Assembly: GCF_036327005.1 (NCBI RefSeq)
Contig: NZ_JAUGZK010000009.1
Location: forward strand, 1-64,000
Direction: 5' to 3'
Source: Alkalimonas mucilaginosa
Lineage (GTDB): Bacteria > Pseudomonadota > Gammaproteobacteria > Enterobacterales > Alteromonadaceae
DNA length: 64,000 nucleotides
A program made the translations under genes and the position numbers. The notes below the pieces were generated by a model, which was not told the origin of the DNA, ran no database searches, and saw only the letters and a program-made list of their open reading frames with translations. Below, one piece after another: positions 18,301-27,052 of this stretch (positions are counted from its first letter, which is position 1; each line of letters opens with the position of its first letter).

Positions 18301-20061
18301 ATGCGCAGTCATTATTGTGGTTCGTTAACCGCTTTGCAGGTAGATACAGAGGTTACATTGTGTGGCTGGGTCAATCGTCGCCGTGATTTGGGTGGTTTGA
18401 TTTTCCTGGACCTGCGTGATCGTGAAGGCCTGGTGCAGGTGGTGATTGATCCGGATGAAAAAGCCCTGTTTGAGCTGGCTTACACCCTGCGTAATGAGTT
18501 CTGTATTCAGGTCAGTGGCAAAGTCCGTGCTCGCCCGGCGTCTCAGGTCAATGCCGACATGGCAACCGGCGAAGTTGAAGTCTATGCCAAATCCCTGCAA
18601 ATTCTCAGCAAGGCTGCGCCACTGCCATTGGACTCTAACCAAAACAACAGCGAAGAGCAGCGGCTGAAATACCGTTACCTGGACTTGCGGCGTCCGGAGA
18701 TGACGGAGCGGTTGAAGTTTCGTGCCAAAGTAACCAGCTTTGTCCGCAATTTTATGGACAGCCACGGCTTTTTGGATGTGGAAACTCCGATGCTGACCCG
18801 GGCGACCCCGGAAGGTGCACGCGATTATCTGGTACCCAGCCGCACCCACAAAGGCAAATTTTTTGCGCTGCCGCAATCACCGCAGCTGTTTAAGCAGTTG
18901 CTGATGATGTCGGGCCTGGATCGCTATTACCAAATCGTCAAATGCTTCCGCGACGAAGACCTGCGTGCCGACCGCCAGCCGGAGTTTACCCAGATCGATA
19001 TCGAAACCTCCTTTATGACCGCCGATCAGGTGATGGCGGTGACTGAGCAAATGATCCGTGAGCTGTTTCAGCAGCAATTGCAGGTCGACCTCGGCGATTT
19101 CCCCCGTATGACCTACGCCGAAGCCATGCGCCTGTATGGTTCGGACAAGCCGGATCTGCGCAATCCGATGCAGTTTGTTGATGTCGCCGATCTGCTAAAA
19201 GAGGTTGAATTTAAGGTGTTCTCTGGCCCTGCCAACGATGCCAAAGGCCGCGTGGTCGCGCTGAAAGTACCGGGCAAAGCAGAAGCCATTTCACGCAAAG
19301 ACATTGACGGTTACACCGACTTTGTTGGCATTTACGGTGCCAAAGGCCTGGCCTGGATGAAAGTCAAAGCCGTGGGGCAGGGCATCGAAGGCGTGCAGTC
19401 GCCGGTAGCTAAGTTTTTAAGCGATGACATTGTCAATGAGATCCTAAGCCGCACCCAAGCTGCTGCCGGTGATATCCTGTTCTTTGGTGCCGATCGCTAT
19501 TCGGTGGTGTGTGAAGCCATGGGCGCGCTGCGGCTGAAGCTGGGTGAACAGCATGGCCTGACCGAGCAGGGCTGGAAGCCGCTGTGGGTGGTCGACTTCC
19601 CGATGTTTGAGCAGGGCGACGATGGCCAGTTGATGGCGATACATCACCCCTTTACCTCACCAGTCAACCCGGATCCGGCGGCGCTGGAGCAAGCACCGGC
19701 TGAAGCGCTTTCCAATGCCTACGATATGGTCTTGAATGGCACTGAGCTCGGTGGCGGTTCGGTTCGTATTCACGATCCGGTGATGCAGGCCACGGTATTC
19801 CGTTTGCTTGGCATCAGCGACGACGAAGCCGCTGAGAAATTCGGCTTCCTGTTAGAAGCCTTAAAATATGGTACGCCGCCGCATGCTGGTCTGGCCTTTG
19901 GCCTGGATCGCCTGGTGATGCTGATGACCGGTGCAACCTCTATCCGTGATGTGATGGCCTTTCCAAAAACCACCACTGCGGCTTGCCCTCTGACCGATGC
20001 ACCTGGCCTGGCCAATCCGGCTCAGCTGGCGGAGTTGATGATAGAGCTAACCAAGGAGTAA
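18301..20061 (+). CDS. aspS: aspartyl-tRNA synthetase
   Basis: A 586-residue bacterial-type AspRS starting at ATG 18301 (MRSHYCGSLTALQV; an earlier in-frame ATG at 18241 is rejected). The OB-fold anticodon domain is at 1-105. Class II motif 1 includes FMDSHGFLDVETPMLTRATPEGARDYLVPSR, motif 2 is FRDEDLRADRQPEFTQID, the GAD insertion domain spans about 285-420, and motif 3 is GLAFGLDRLVML. It charges tRNA-Asp. yebC begins two bases after its stop, so it probably heads the aspS-yebC-ruvCAB transcript. Confidence 0.98.
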   Translation: MRSHYCGSLTALQVDTEVTLCGWVNRRRDLGGLIFLDLRDREGLVQVVIDPDEKALFELAYTLRNEFCIQVSGKVRARPASQVNADMATGEVEVYAKSLQILSKAAPLPLDSNQNNSEEQRLKYRYLDLRRPEMTERLKFRAKVTSFVRNFMDSHGFLDVETPMLTRATPEGARDYLVPSRTHKGKFFALPQSPQLFKQLLMMSGLDRYYQIVKCFRDEDLRADRQPEFTQIDIETSFMTADQVMAVTEQMIRELFQQQLQVDLGDFPRMTYAEAMRLYGSDKPDLRNPMQFVDVADLLKEVEFKVFSGPANDAKGRVVALKVPGKAEAISRKDIDGYTDFVGIYGAKGLAWMKVKAVGQGIEGVQSPVAKFLSDDIVNEILSRTQAAAGDILFFGADRYSVVCEAMGALRLKLGEQHGLTEQGWKPLWVVDFPMFEQGDDGQLMAIHHPFTSPVNPDPAALEQAPAEALSNAYDMVLNGTELGGGSVRIHDPVMQATVFRLLGISDDEAAEKFGFLLEALKYGTPPHAGLAFGLDRLVMLMTGATSIRDVMAFPKTTTAACPLTDAPGLANPAQLAELMIELTKE

Positions 20062-20063
20062 GC

Positions 20064-20807
20064 ATGGCAGGTCATAGCAAGTGGGCGAATATTAAGCACC
20101 GCAAAGCCAGACAAGATGCCAAAAAAGGCAAAATCTTTACCAAAATTATCCGTGAGTTGACGGTGGCAGCACGCATTAGCCCTGAAGTGAGCTCCAATCC
20201 CAGGTTGCGGGTGGCGGTTGATAAAGCGCTGGCTGAGAATATGACGCGCGATACCATCGATCGGGCGATTAAGCGCGGAGCCGGTGCCAGTGAAGGCGAG
20301 AATTACGACGAGCTACTGTACGAGGGCTATGGTATCAATGGGGTCGCGGTCTTGGTGGAGACCATGACCGACAACCGCAACCGCACCGTCAGTGATGTGC
20401 GCAATGCCTTTAGTAAAAATGGTGGCAACCTGGGCACGGACGGCTCGGTAGCCTATCTGTTCAGCAAGCAGGGGGTGCTGTCGTATGGCAGCGACACCGA
20501 CGAAGATGCGCTGATGGAAGCGGCGCTTGAAGCCGGTGCCGAAGACGTGCAACGCAACGAGGATGACTCCTTCGATGTACTGACCACGCCGGATACCTTT
20601 TCGGATGTCAAAGATACGCTGATTGCGGCAGGCTTTGCTCCGGCCAATGCTGAAATCACCCAGGTGCCCAGTACCAAGGTGAGTCTGGATCTGGAGCAAG
20701 CGAAAAAATTCCTCAAAATGCTGGATACGCTGGAGGACTTGGACGACGTGCAAAACGTCTTTCACAATGCCGAAATCAGCGACGACGTACTGGCGAGCCT
20801 GGAGTAA
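20064..20807 (+). CDS. yebC: YebC/PmpR family DNA-binding protein
   Basis: A 247-residue protein starting MAGHSKWANIKHRKARQDAKKGKIFTK, the invariant family N-terminus. The three-domain layout is complete, with NDRNR-like TMTDNRNRTVSDVRNAFSKNGGNLG in the middle. YebC proteins act as transcriptional regulators and have recently been linked to translation of proline-rich stretches. It sits between aspS and ruvC with gaps of only 2 bp on both sides, the classical order. Confidence 0.97.
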   Translation: MAGHSKWANIKHRKARQDAKKGKIFTKIIRELTVAARISPEVSSNPRLRVAVDKALAENMTRDTIDRAIKRGAGASEGENYDELLYEGYGINGVAVLVETMTDNRNRTVSDVRNAFSKNGGNLGTDGSVAYLFSKQGVLSYGSDTDEDALMEAALEAGAEDVQRNEDDSFDVLTTPDTFSDVKDTLIAAGFAPANAEITQVPSTKVSLDLEQAKKFLKMLDTLEDLDDVQNVFHNAEISDDVLASLE

Positions 20808-20809
20808 GG

Positions 20810-21331
20810 GTGGCCATTATTCTTGGCATTGACCCTGGCAGCCGTGTCACCGGCTATGGGGTGGTGCAGCAGCAAGGCAGCCGCTTTGAGTACCGCTCAA
20901 GCGGCTGCATTCGTTTACCTGACGCGGATTTGGCCGGACGCTTGCAAGTGATTTTCCAGGCGGTGACCGAGCTTATCAGCCAGCATCAACCCACGGTGTT
21001 TGCGATTGAGCAGGTGTTTATGGCGCGTAATGCAGACTCTGCGCTAAAGCTGGGCCAGGCCCGTGGTGCAGCCATAGTTGCAGCCACCAATGCCGGCCTG
21101 GCCGTGTTTGAATACTCGGCTCGCCAGGTAAAGCAAGCGGTGGTCGGCACTGGCGCGGCCGATAAAGTTCAGGTACAGCATATGGTCAAAGCCATGCTCA
21201 AATTACCTGGCACGCCGCAAGCCGATGCGGCCGATGCGTTGGCGGTGGCGCTTTGTCATGGCCATACCCAGCAAAGCTTAATCAGTCTGGCCGGCCAGGC
21301 CCGCAAAACCGTGCGCGGCCGTTTACGATAA
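20810..21331 (+). CDS. ruvC: Holliday junction endonuclease RuvC
   Basis: A 173-residue RuvC with a GTG start at 20810, two bases after the yebC stop. Acidic active-site residues are seen in LGIDPGSRVTGYGVV (first Asp), FAIEQVFMARNADSALKLGQARG (Glu) and the C-terminal DAADALAVALCH pair. It resolves Holliday junctions made during recombination repair, together with RuvAB encoded next. Confidence 0.97.
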   Translation: MAIILGIDPGSRVTGYGVVQQQGSRFEYRSSGCIRLPDADLAGRLQVIFQAVTELISQHQPTVFAIEQVFMARNADSALKLGQARGAAIVAATNAGLAVFEYSARQVKQAVVGTGAADKVQVQHMVKAMLKLPGTPQADAADALAVALCHGHTQQSLISLAGQARKTVRGRLR

Positions 21332-21340
21332 GGAACCCTG

Positions 21341-21961
21341 ATGATAGGACGATTGCGTGGTATTGTGCTGGAGAAGCAAGCCCCCGATGTGCTGCTGGAA
21401 GTCGGCGGTGTGGGCTACGAGGTGCAATTGCCGCTGACCAGTTTTTACCAGCTGCCGGAGACGGGCCAGGAGGTAGTGCTTTACACCCATTTTGTGGTGC
21501 GTGAAGATGCACAGCTGCTGTATGGTTTTCACAGCGCGACCGAGCGCGCTTTGTTTCGTCAACTGATCAAAGCCAATGGCGTCGGGCCTAAACTGGCGCT
21601 GACCATTTTATCCGGTTTAACCGCCGATGATTTTGTCCGTTGTGTGCAACTGGACGATTTATCCACCCTGGTCAAACTGCCGGGCATTGGTAAAAAAACC
21701 GCCGAACGTTTGCTGGTGGAAATGCGCGATCGGTTAAAAGACTGGGGTATGGCGCCTGCCGACAGTGCTTTCAGTAGTTTGCAGCTTAAACCGGTCGCAG
21801 TCAGCCTGACCGCCTCTGAGCAAGCCGAGCAGGATGCGCTTGGTGCTCTGGTGAGCCTTGGGTATACTCAGCAACAAGCCAGTAAAGCGGTGCAACAGGT
21901 AAAAACCGACGACATGAGCAGTGAGATGCTGATCAAAGCCGCCCTCAGGAGCATGATGTAA
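21341..21961 (+). CDS. ruvA: Holliday junction DNA helicase subunit RuvA
   Basis: A 206-residue RuvA beginning MIGRLRGIVLEKQAPDVLLEVGGVGYEV. The OB-fold is followed by two helix-hairpin-helix motifs (LIKANGVGPKLALTILSG and LVKLPGIGKKTAERLLVEM) and the C-terminal RuvB-interacting domain after a flexible linker. It binds four-way junctions and loads RuvB. Spacing is 9 bp from ruvC and 3 bp to ruvB. Confidence 0.97.
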   Translation: MIGRLRGIVLEKQAPDVLLEVGGVGYEVQLPLTSFYQLPETGQEVVLYTHFVVREDAQLLYGFHSATERALFRQLIKANGVGPKLALTILSGLTADDFVRCVQLDDLSTLVKLPGIGKKTAERLLVEMRDRLKDWGMAPADSAFSSLQLKPVAVSLTASEQAEQDALGALVSLGYTQQQASKAVQQVKTDDMSSEMLIKAALRSMM

Positions 21962-21964
21962 ACC

Positions 21965-22972
21965 ATGATTGAAGCCGACCGTTTTATTCAGCCCACTGCC
22001 AGCCGGGAAGATGAAGCCATTGACCGCGCTATTCGCCCTAAATTGCTGGCGGATTACACCGGTCAGCAGCATGTGTGCGAGCAGATGGCGATTTTTATCG
22101 AAGCGGCGCGGGGGCGCGGTGAACCCTTGGATCATTTGCTGATTTTTGGTCCGCCTGGTTTGGGTAAAACCACGCTGGCGATGATCGTGGCCAATGAAAT
22201 GAAGGTGAACATCAAAACCACCTCGGGCCCGGTGCTGGAAAAAGCCGGTGATTTGGCCGCACTGTTGACCAACCTGGACGAAAACGATGTACTTTTTATC
22301 GACGAGATCCACCGGTTAAGCCCGGTGGTGGAAGAAATTCTCTACCCGGCGATGGAAGATTACCAGCTCGATATTATGATTGGTGAAGGGCCGGCGGCCC
22401 GTTCCATTAAATTGGATTTACCGCCCTTTACTCTGATTGGCGCGACCACGCGCGCTGGCGCCCTGACATCCCCCCTGCGCGATCGTTTTGGTATTGTGCA
22501 GCGGCTGGAGTTTTACAAGGTCTCGGAGCTGACGCAAATCATTCTGCGCTCGGCCAGTTTTTTGAATCTGGTGCTGGATGAAGCCGGTGCGACTGAGATT
22601 GCCCGGCGCTCACGCGGTACGCCTCGTATTGCCAACCGTTTGCTACGGCGGGTACGTGATTATGCTCAGGTCAAATCCAATGGTCAGGTGACGCAGCAAG
22701 TCGCCGCTGATGCGTTAAAGATGGTGGATGTCGATGCCGAAGGCTTTGATTACATGGACCGTAAACTGCTATTGGCCATTATCGAAAAGTTTATGGGCGG
22801 ACCGGTCGGGCTGGATAACCTGGCAGCGGCCATTGGTGAAGAGAAAGACACCATTGAAGATGTGATCGAGCCGTTTTTAATTCAGCAGGGTTTTATTCAG
22901 CGCACCCCACGAGGTCGTATTGCTGCACCAAGAGCCTATCAGCATTTTGGCTTTGATCTGCCTGAAAACTAG
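21965..22972 (+). CDS. ruvB: Holliday junction branch-migration helicase RuvB
   Basis: A 335-residue AAA+ ATPase with Walker A GPPGLGKTT, Walker B LFIDEIHRL, sensor 1 LIGATTRAG, arginine finger region SPLRDRFGIV, and a C-terminal winged helix ending RTPRGRIAAPRAYQHF. With RuvA it drives branch migration. It is the last gene of the aspS-ruvB cluster. Confidence 0.98.
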   Translation: MIEADRFIQPTASREDEAIDRAIRPKLLADYTGQQHVCEQMAIFIEAARGRGEPLDHLLIFGPPGLGKTTLAMIVANEMKVNIKTTSGPVLEKAGDLAALLTNLDENDVLFIDEIHRLSPVVEEILYPAMEDYQLDIMIGEGPAARSIKLDLPPFTLIGATTRAGALTSPLRDRFGIVQRLEFYKVSELTQIILRSASFLNLVLDEAGATEIARRSRGTPRIANRLLRRVRDYAQVKSNGQVTQQVAADALKMVDVDAEGFDYMDRKLLLAIIEKFMGGPVGLDNLAAAIGEEKDTIEDVIEPFLIQQGFIQRTPRGRIAAPRAYQHFGFDLPEN

Positions 22973-23024
22973 CAGTTTGTAATTTCGCCAGATGTTGCAC
23001 TGCGGTACGGCTTAGAAAGCAGGG

Positions 23025-23198
23025 AAAAAAAAAGCCCGCTCATTGAGCGGGCAAATGCAACAAGTTGAAGGAAGTGCTTCAATAAATCCAGGGAACATCT
23101 AAAGCAATAAAGTGAATTGGGAGAACTCAACTCTACTGCCATGTGATCTGTTCTAAAACAGTAAGCTATCTCACTGAGTTTGCGCTAGCTCAGAACAC
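23025..23198 (-). ncRNA. candidate small RNA between ruvB and tolQ
   Basis: A transcript of about 175 nt is predicted on the minus strand from a good promoter (23206-23234) to a strong terminator (GCCCGCT/AGCGGGC stem, loop 41-45, nine A on the plus strand at 23025-23033). A TTGAAG/CTTCAA hairpin with a CACTTC loop (about 23060-23079) and a CTGTT-TTAG-AACAG hairpin lie within. No start codon with a ribosome site is seen. I could not match it to 6S, Spot 42, GlmZ or ArcZ by eye. It might instead be the 3' untranslated end of the degraded frame upstream. Confidence 0.45.
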
Positions 23199-23205
23199 AG
23201 GGCGT

Positions 23206-23234
23206 ATTCTAGGGAGTTAGAGCAAAGACTTCAA
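23206..23234 (-). promoter_or_regulatory. promoter of the candidate small RNA
   Basis: On the minus strand TTGAAG (23234-23229) and TAGAAT (23211-23206) are exactly 17 bp apart, followed by a GC-rich ACGCCC discriminator as at stringently controlled promoters. Confidence 0.5.
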
Positions 23235-23247
23235 ACGAGAAAAATTA

Positions 23248-23517
23248 TCATCCAGCCATTAGATTTTGTAATGCATCATTCATCTGTTGTTCATGCGGAT
23301 ACTGTAAAAACACTTTCATAATGCCAATGCTATGGCCGCACGCATGCAATTTGTTTCTGAATTGATACTTGCCTGGTGGGAAATATAATTCATGCTTAAT
23401 ACTAAAAAGCCTTTCGCTTAAGTCAATGGTGATTGGTCGTACTTTCTGGCTTTTTGAGCGCAGTGCCGGAACTTGCTGCCTGGCGGAAAGTCTTTGTTCT
23501 GTTGGCTTAAAAGTATT
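23248..23517 (-). pseudogene. degraded reading frame of unknown family
   Basis: The minus strand is open for about 89 codons (stop TGA at 23248-23250) and reads like real protein: ITIDLSERLFSIKHELYFPPG, then HACGHSIGIMKVFLQYPHEQ. It has no ATG, GTG or TTG before an internal Met near its end. A second frame upstream (to 23615) could be its displaced N-terminus, implying a frameshift. I do not recognise the family. It ends 14 bp before the small-RNA promoter. The remainder of the ruvB-tolQ gap, apart from the small-RNA element, holds nothing else I can identify. Confidence 0.3.
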
Positions 23518-23635
23518 TTATGGCAATTGTCATACACCGGTTGAGTTCGCAAAATGGCTGCCCTATGATAAGCACTGCGCGAATTCAGCCAATTGATGAA
23601 TGAATCAAATATCAAACTCTCAGAGGTAGTGTCCA

Positions 23636-24322
23636 GTGTCCGGTGAAATTTCAGTTATAGGCTTGCTGTTTGAAGCAGGAATTATTGTGCAGGCCGTTAT
23701 GCTAACTTTGGTTGGCATGTCTATCTTATCCTGGGCGATGATCTTTCAGCGCAGAAAAGTTTTAAAGCAAGCCAGTGCCGAAGCAAAACGTTTTGAAGAT
23801 AAGTTCTGGTCTGGCATCGATTTGTCAAAACTCTATACCGAAGTCAGCGCCCGCGGCCAGGTGACGGGTTTAGAAGCCTTGTTTAAATCTGGTTTCAAAG
23901 AGTTTGTTCGCCTGCACAAAAGTACCCGGCAGTCCGGCGCTGTGATGGAAGGCACTCAGCGCGCAATGCGGGTTGGCTTATCGCGAGAAGTTGAGCGCCT
24001 GGAAACGCATTTACCTTTTCTGGCGACTGTAGGCTCTATCAGCCCTTACATCGGGCTGTTTGGAACCGTTTGGGGCATCATGAACTCCTTTATTGCTCTT
24101 GGCTCAGTGCAACAGGCTACGCTGAATATGGTGGCTCCTGGGATCGCCGAAGCTTTGATTGCAACGGCCATGGGCTTGTTCGCAGCCATTCCTGCGGTGG
24201 TTGCCTATAACAAATTCTCGCATCAGGTAGAGTTGCTGGAAAGCAGCTATGTCAATTTTGTGGAGGAGTTTGCCAATATTCTCCATCGTCAGGCGACGAC
24301 CAATGCAGTCGAGGCCGCTTGA
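23636..24322 (+). CDS. tolQ: TolQ inner-membrane proton-channel subunit
   Basis: A 228-residue MotA/TolQ/ExbB protein with a GTG start at 23636, preceded by AGAGG at 23622-23626. Three membrane segments lie at about 10-35, 130-155 and 170-195, including GLFGTVWGIMNSF and APGIAEALIATAMGLFAAIPAVVAYN. With TolR it uses proton-motive force to energise TolA during outer-membrane constriction. The usual ybgC gene is absent upstream; only a non-coding gap is found. Confidence 0.97.
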   Translation: MSGEISVIGLLFEAGIIVQAVMLTLVGMSILSWAMIFQRRKVLKQASAEAKRFEDKFWSGIDLSKLYTEVSARGQVTGLEALFKSGFKEFVRLHKSTRQSGAVMEGTQRAMRVGLSREVERLETHLPFLATVGSISPYIGLFGTVWGIMNSFIALGSVQQATLNMVAPGIAEALIATAMGLFAAIPAVVAYNKFSHQVELLESSYVNFVEEFANILHRQATTNAVEAA

Positions 24323-24753
24323 TGTACATACGTAAAAAGCGCCGTATGATGGCAGAAATCAATGTAGTGCCATACATTGATGTAATGTTGGTGCTGCTGA
24401 TTATCTTTATGGTGACGACTCCGATGCTAACGCAAGGAGTCAAGGTCGAGTTACCAAAATCTTCAGCGGAGCCACTGGAGCAAATGGCCGATGGTAAGAT
24501 GCCTTTGGTTGCAACCGTCGATGCCGCAGGTTTGTATTACTTTGAGAAAGATGCTGAGACTCACGGGCCCTATACTTCGGCCGAGCTGGTGAATGAAGTC
24601 GCCAGTTGGTTGACTATTGAGCCAGGCACTCAAGTAATCGTTAAAGGTGACCATACCGTGAGTTACGATGCAGTGATTCGCTTGATTAATTTATTGAAAA
24701 ACGCAGGTGCGCCATCGGTGGGGCTGATGACTGACCCGGGGGAGGGCAGTTAG
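24322..24753 (+). CDS. tolR: TolR inner-membrane protein
   Basis: A 143-residue ExbD/TolR protein starting at ATG 24322, which overlaps the tolQ stop codon by one base (TGATG). The single membrane helix contains the conserved proton-carrying Asp in INVVPYIDVMLVLLIIFMV. The periplasmic domain follows, ending in the GAPSVGLMTDP segment typical of TolR. It works with TolQ as the motor for TolA. Confidence 0.97.
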   Translation: MYIRKKRRMMAEINVVPYIDVMLVLLIIFMVTTPMLTQGVKVELPKSSAEPLEQMADGKMPLVATVDAAGLYYFEKDAETHGPYTSAELVNEVASWLTIEPGTQVIVKGDHTVSYDAVIRLINLLKNAGAPSVGLMTDPGEGS

Positions 24754-25662
24754 ATGATGCAGCGGGAGTTCAAAACAGCTTTAATGATGTCGCTGTTGCT
24801 CCATCTTGGCTTTGTGGTCATTTTGGTGATCAGTAATTTTGCACCAAGTCCCAGCCTGAAGCCAACGCCAGTCACGGTATCTGCATCCTCTGAACCAGCA
24901 GCCCCGATAGAAGCTGTGGCTATTGATCAGCAACAATACGAACAAAGGGTGCAACAGTTACGGGATCAGCGGGAGCAAGCTCAACGCGCTGAACAGCAAC
25001 GCATCGCGGATTTAGAGCGCCGGGCCCGGGCGGCGGAACAAGCCAGAGCCGAGGAAGAGCAGCGTATCCGTCGTTTAGAACAGCAACGCCGTCAGCAAGA
25101 CGAAGCTGCACGACAAGCCGCTGCTGCCGCTGCAGAAGCGCGCAGGCAGCAGCAACAGGAAGCCGAGCGGGCTCGGCAAGCTGAACAGCAACGTCAGCAA
25201 GCTGAAGCTGAAGCCAGAGCTGCTGCTGAGCGGCGCAGGCAAGAGCAGGAGGCGGCTGAGCGTGCAGAGGCTGAACGGGTTCAACGCGAACGCGATGCGC
25301 AATTACGCGCCCAGCAGGAGCGTGAGTTGCAAGAGCGGTTAGAGCGCGAAGCCCAGGCACGGCAAGCGGCACGTCAGCGTCAAACCGTTAGTGAGGTGGA
25401 GCGCTTTACGGCTATGATCCGTGACCGTATTCAGCAAAACTTCCGTCAGGATGAGCGGATGCGAGGCCGGCAGTGTCGGATTAATATTCGCCTGGCCAGC
25501 AACGGCTTTGTGACCAATGTCAGTGTACTCGACGGAGACCAGTTGGTGTGCGACGCAGCATTACGGGCAGTAGAGCGCGCTGGAAATTTGCCTGTATCGC
25601 AGGATCCGGCAGTGTTTGAGCAACTGCGTAATATTAACTTAACGATGGCCCCAGAACTTTAA
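24754..25662 (+). CDS. tolA: TolA envelope-spanning protein
   Basis: A 302-residue protein with an N-terminal membrane anchor (ALMMSLLLHLGFVVILVISNF, about 8-28), a long Ala/Gln/Glu/Arg-rich helical domain II (about 65-210) and a C-terminal domain III with two Cys (GRQCRINIRLAS and QLVCDAAL) that form the family disulfide. The start follows the tolR stop directly. Domain III contacts TolB, Pal and often phage or colicin proteins. It is shorter than E. coli TolA (about 420) because domain II is shorter. Confidence 0.96.
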   Translation: MMQREFKTALMMSLLLHLGFVVILVISNFAPSPSLKPTPVTVSASSEPAAPIEAVAIDQQQYEQRVQQLRDQREQAQRAEQQRIADLERRARAAEQARAEEEQRIRRLEQQRRQQDEAARQAAAAAAEARRQQQQEAERARQAEQQRQQAEAEARAAAERRRQEQEAAERAEAERVQRERDAQLRAQQERELQERLEREAQARQAARQRQTVSEVERFTAMIRDRIQQNFRQDERMRGRQCRINIRLASNGFVTNVSVLDGDQLVCDAALRAVERAGNLPVSQDPAVFEQLRNINLTMAPEL

Positions 25663-25664
25663 TT

Positions 25665-27011
25665 ATGAGAATTATTCAATTTAGTTTAATCCTTACTTTA
25701 CTTCTTAGTTTGGGCGTACAAGCACGAAGTGCGCTGGAGATTGTAATAACGGAAGGCATTGATTCGGCCCGGCCTATCGCTGTGGTTCCTTTTCGGTTTG
25801 AAGGGGTGAATCGGCCTACAGAAACCATCAGCGATGTTATTGCTGCCGACTTAATGCGTAGTGGCCAGTTTAACCCTACGCCAGTTGTTCGGATGCCTCA
25901 GCAGCCTCACCGTGCCAGTGATGTGGACTATGCCGCCTGGAGCAAAGAAGGGGTGGAGCATCTGGTGATAGGCACCATCCGTGAAGTTGGTCCGGATCGC
26001 TACACCGTATCCTTTGAGTTGATTGATGTGGTGCGGGGCAACGCTGGTTTAAGCCGTCAGAGGTTGAATCAAGGGCAACTGGTGCAAGGCCAGGAGCATA
26101 TACTGGAAGCGCGTGAAACCACCATTTCAGGCAGCCAGGTGCGTCAGTTTGGCCACCGCATCAGCGATATTGTCTATGAGCGATTAACCGGTACCCGTGG
26201 TGCATTTTTAACCAAGATAGCCTATGTACTGGTACAGCATGGTGCTGAGTTCCCATTCCAATTGGCGGTTGCCGATTACGATGGTGCCAATCAGCAAATC
26301 CTGTTGCGCTCAGTTGAACCTTTAATGTCGCCCAGCTGGTCACCTGACGGTACTAAGTTGGCCTATGTCACCTTTGAGCAACGTCAGGCACAAATTATTA
26401 TTCAAGATATTTATACCGGGCGTCGCAGTGTATTAAGCAGCTTCCCTGGTATCAACGGTGCTCCTACCTGGAGCCCTGATGGCCGGAAAATGGCAATGGT
26501 GCTGTCAAAAGATGGCAACCCGGAAATCTATGTGATGGATATTGCCAGCAAAGAATTAACGCGTATCACCAACCACCGTGCAATTGATACTGAACCTGCC
26601 TGGTCACCGGATGGTAAAGAAATTATTTTCAGTTCGGAGCGAGGTGGTAATCCGCAACTTTATAGCGTAAATTTACAAACTGGAACTACAAGGCGATTGA
26701 CTTTCGAAGGTGAGATGAATCTAGCCGGAACCTTTACTCCGGATGGCCAGTCCATTGTGATGGTGAATCGTAGCCAAGGACGTTACCAGCTTGCCCGGAT
26801 GGACCGACAGACCCGCTATATGCAGGTTCTGACTACCACCAGCCTGGATGAGTCACCCAGCATAGCCCCGAATGGGTCTATGGTGATTTACAGCACCACG
26901 CATGGGTCCAGACAGGTGCTGGCTTTGGTATCTATGGATGGTCGTTTTAAAGCCCGGTTACCAGCCGCTGAAGGTGAGGTAAAATCACCAGCCTGGTCGC
27001 CATTTTTATAA
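25665..27011 (+). CDS. tolB: TolB periplasmic beta-propeller protein
   Basis: A 448-residue protein with signal peptide (MRIIQFSLILTLLLSLGVQA) and N-terminal domain starting EIVITEGIDSARPIAVVPF. A six-bladed beta-propeller follows, whose blades repeat a W-S-P-D-G motif (SPSWSPDGTKLAYV, APTWSPDGRKMAMV, EPAWSPDGKEIIFS, SIAPNGSMVIYS). It binds Pal and TolA in the periplasm. ATG 25665 lies two bases past the tolA stop. Confidence 0.97.
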   Translation: MRIIQFSLILTLLLSLGVQARSALEIVITEGIDSARPIAVVPFRFEGVNRPTETISDVIAADLMRSGQFNPTPVVRMPQQPHRASDVDYAAWSKEGVEHLVIGTIREVGPDRYTVSFELIDVVRGNAGLSRQRLNQGQLVQGQEHILEARETTISGSQVRQFGHRISDIVYERLTGTRGAFLTKIAYVLVQHGAEFPFQLAVADYDGANQQILLRSVEPLMSPSWSPDGTKLAYVTFEQRQAQIIIQDIYTGRRSVLSSFPGINGAPTWSPDGRKMAMVLSKDGNPEIYVMDIASKELTRITNHRAIDTEPAWSPDGKEIIFSSERGGNPQLYSVNLQTGTTRRLTFEGEMNLAGTFTPDGQSIVMVNRSQGRYQLARMDRQTRYMQVLTTTSLDESPSIAPNGSMVIYSTTHGSRQVLALVSMDGRFKARLPAAEGEVKSPAWSPFL

Positions 27012-27052
27012 CAATGAAATTCAATCATTCAATCTATTAAGGATATGTTGCT

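Noticed and set aside
23369..23596. A 75-codon plus-strand frame upstream of tolQ.
   Set aside because: No ribosome site, no recognisable family, no similarity to YbgC, and the opposite strand reads more protein-like.
24946..25390. Repetitive Gln/Ala/Arg-rich coding region with long open frames on both strands.
   Set aside because: This is the normal helical domain II of TolA; the opposite frames are shadows of its biased composition.
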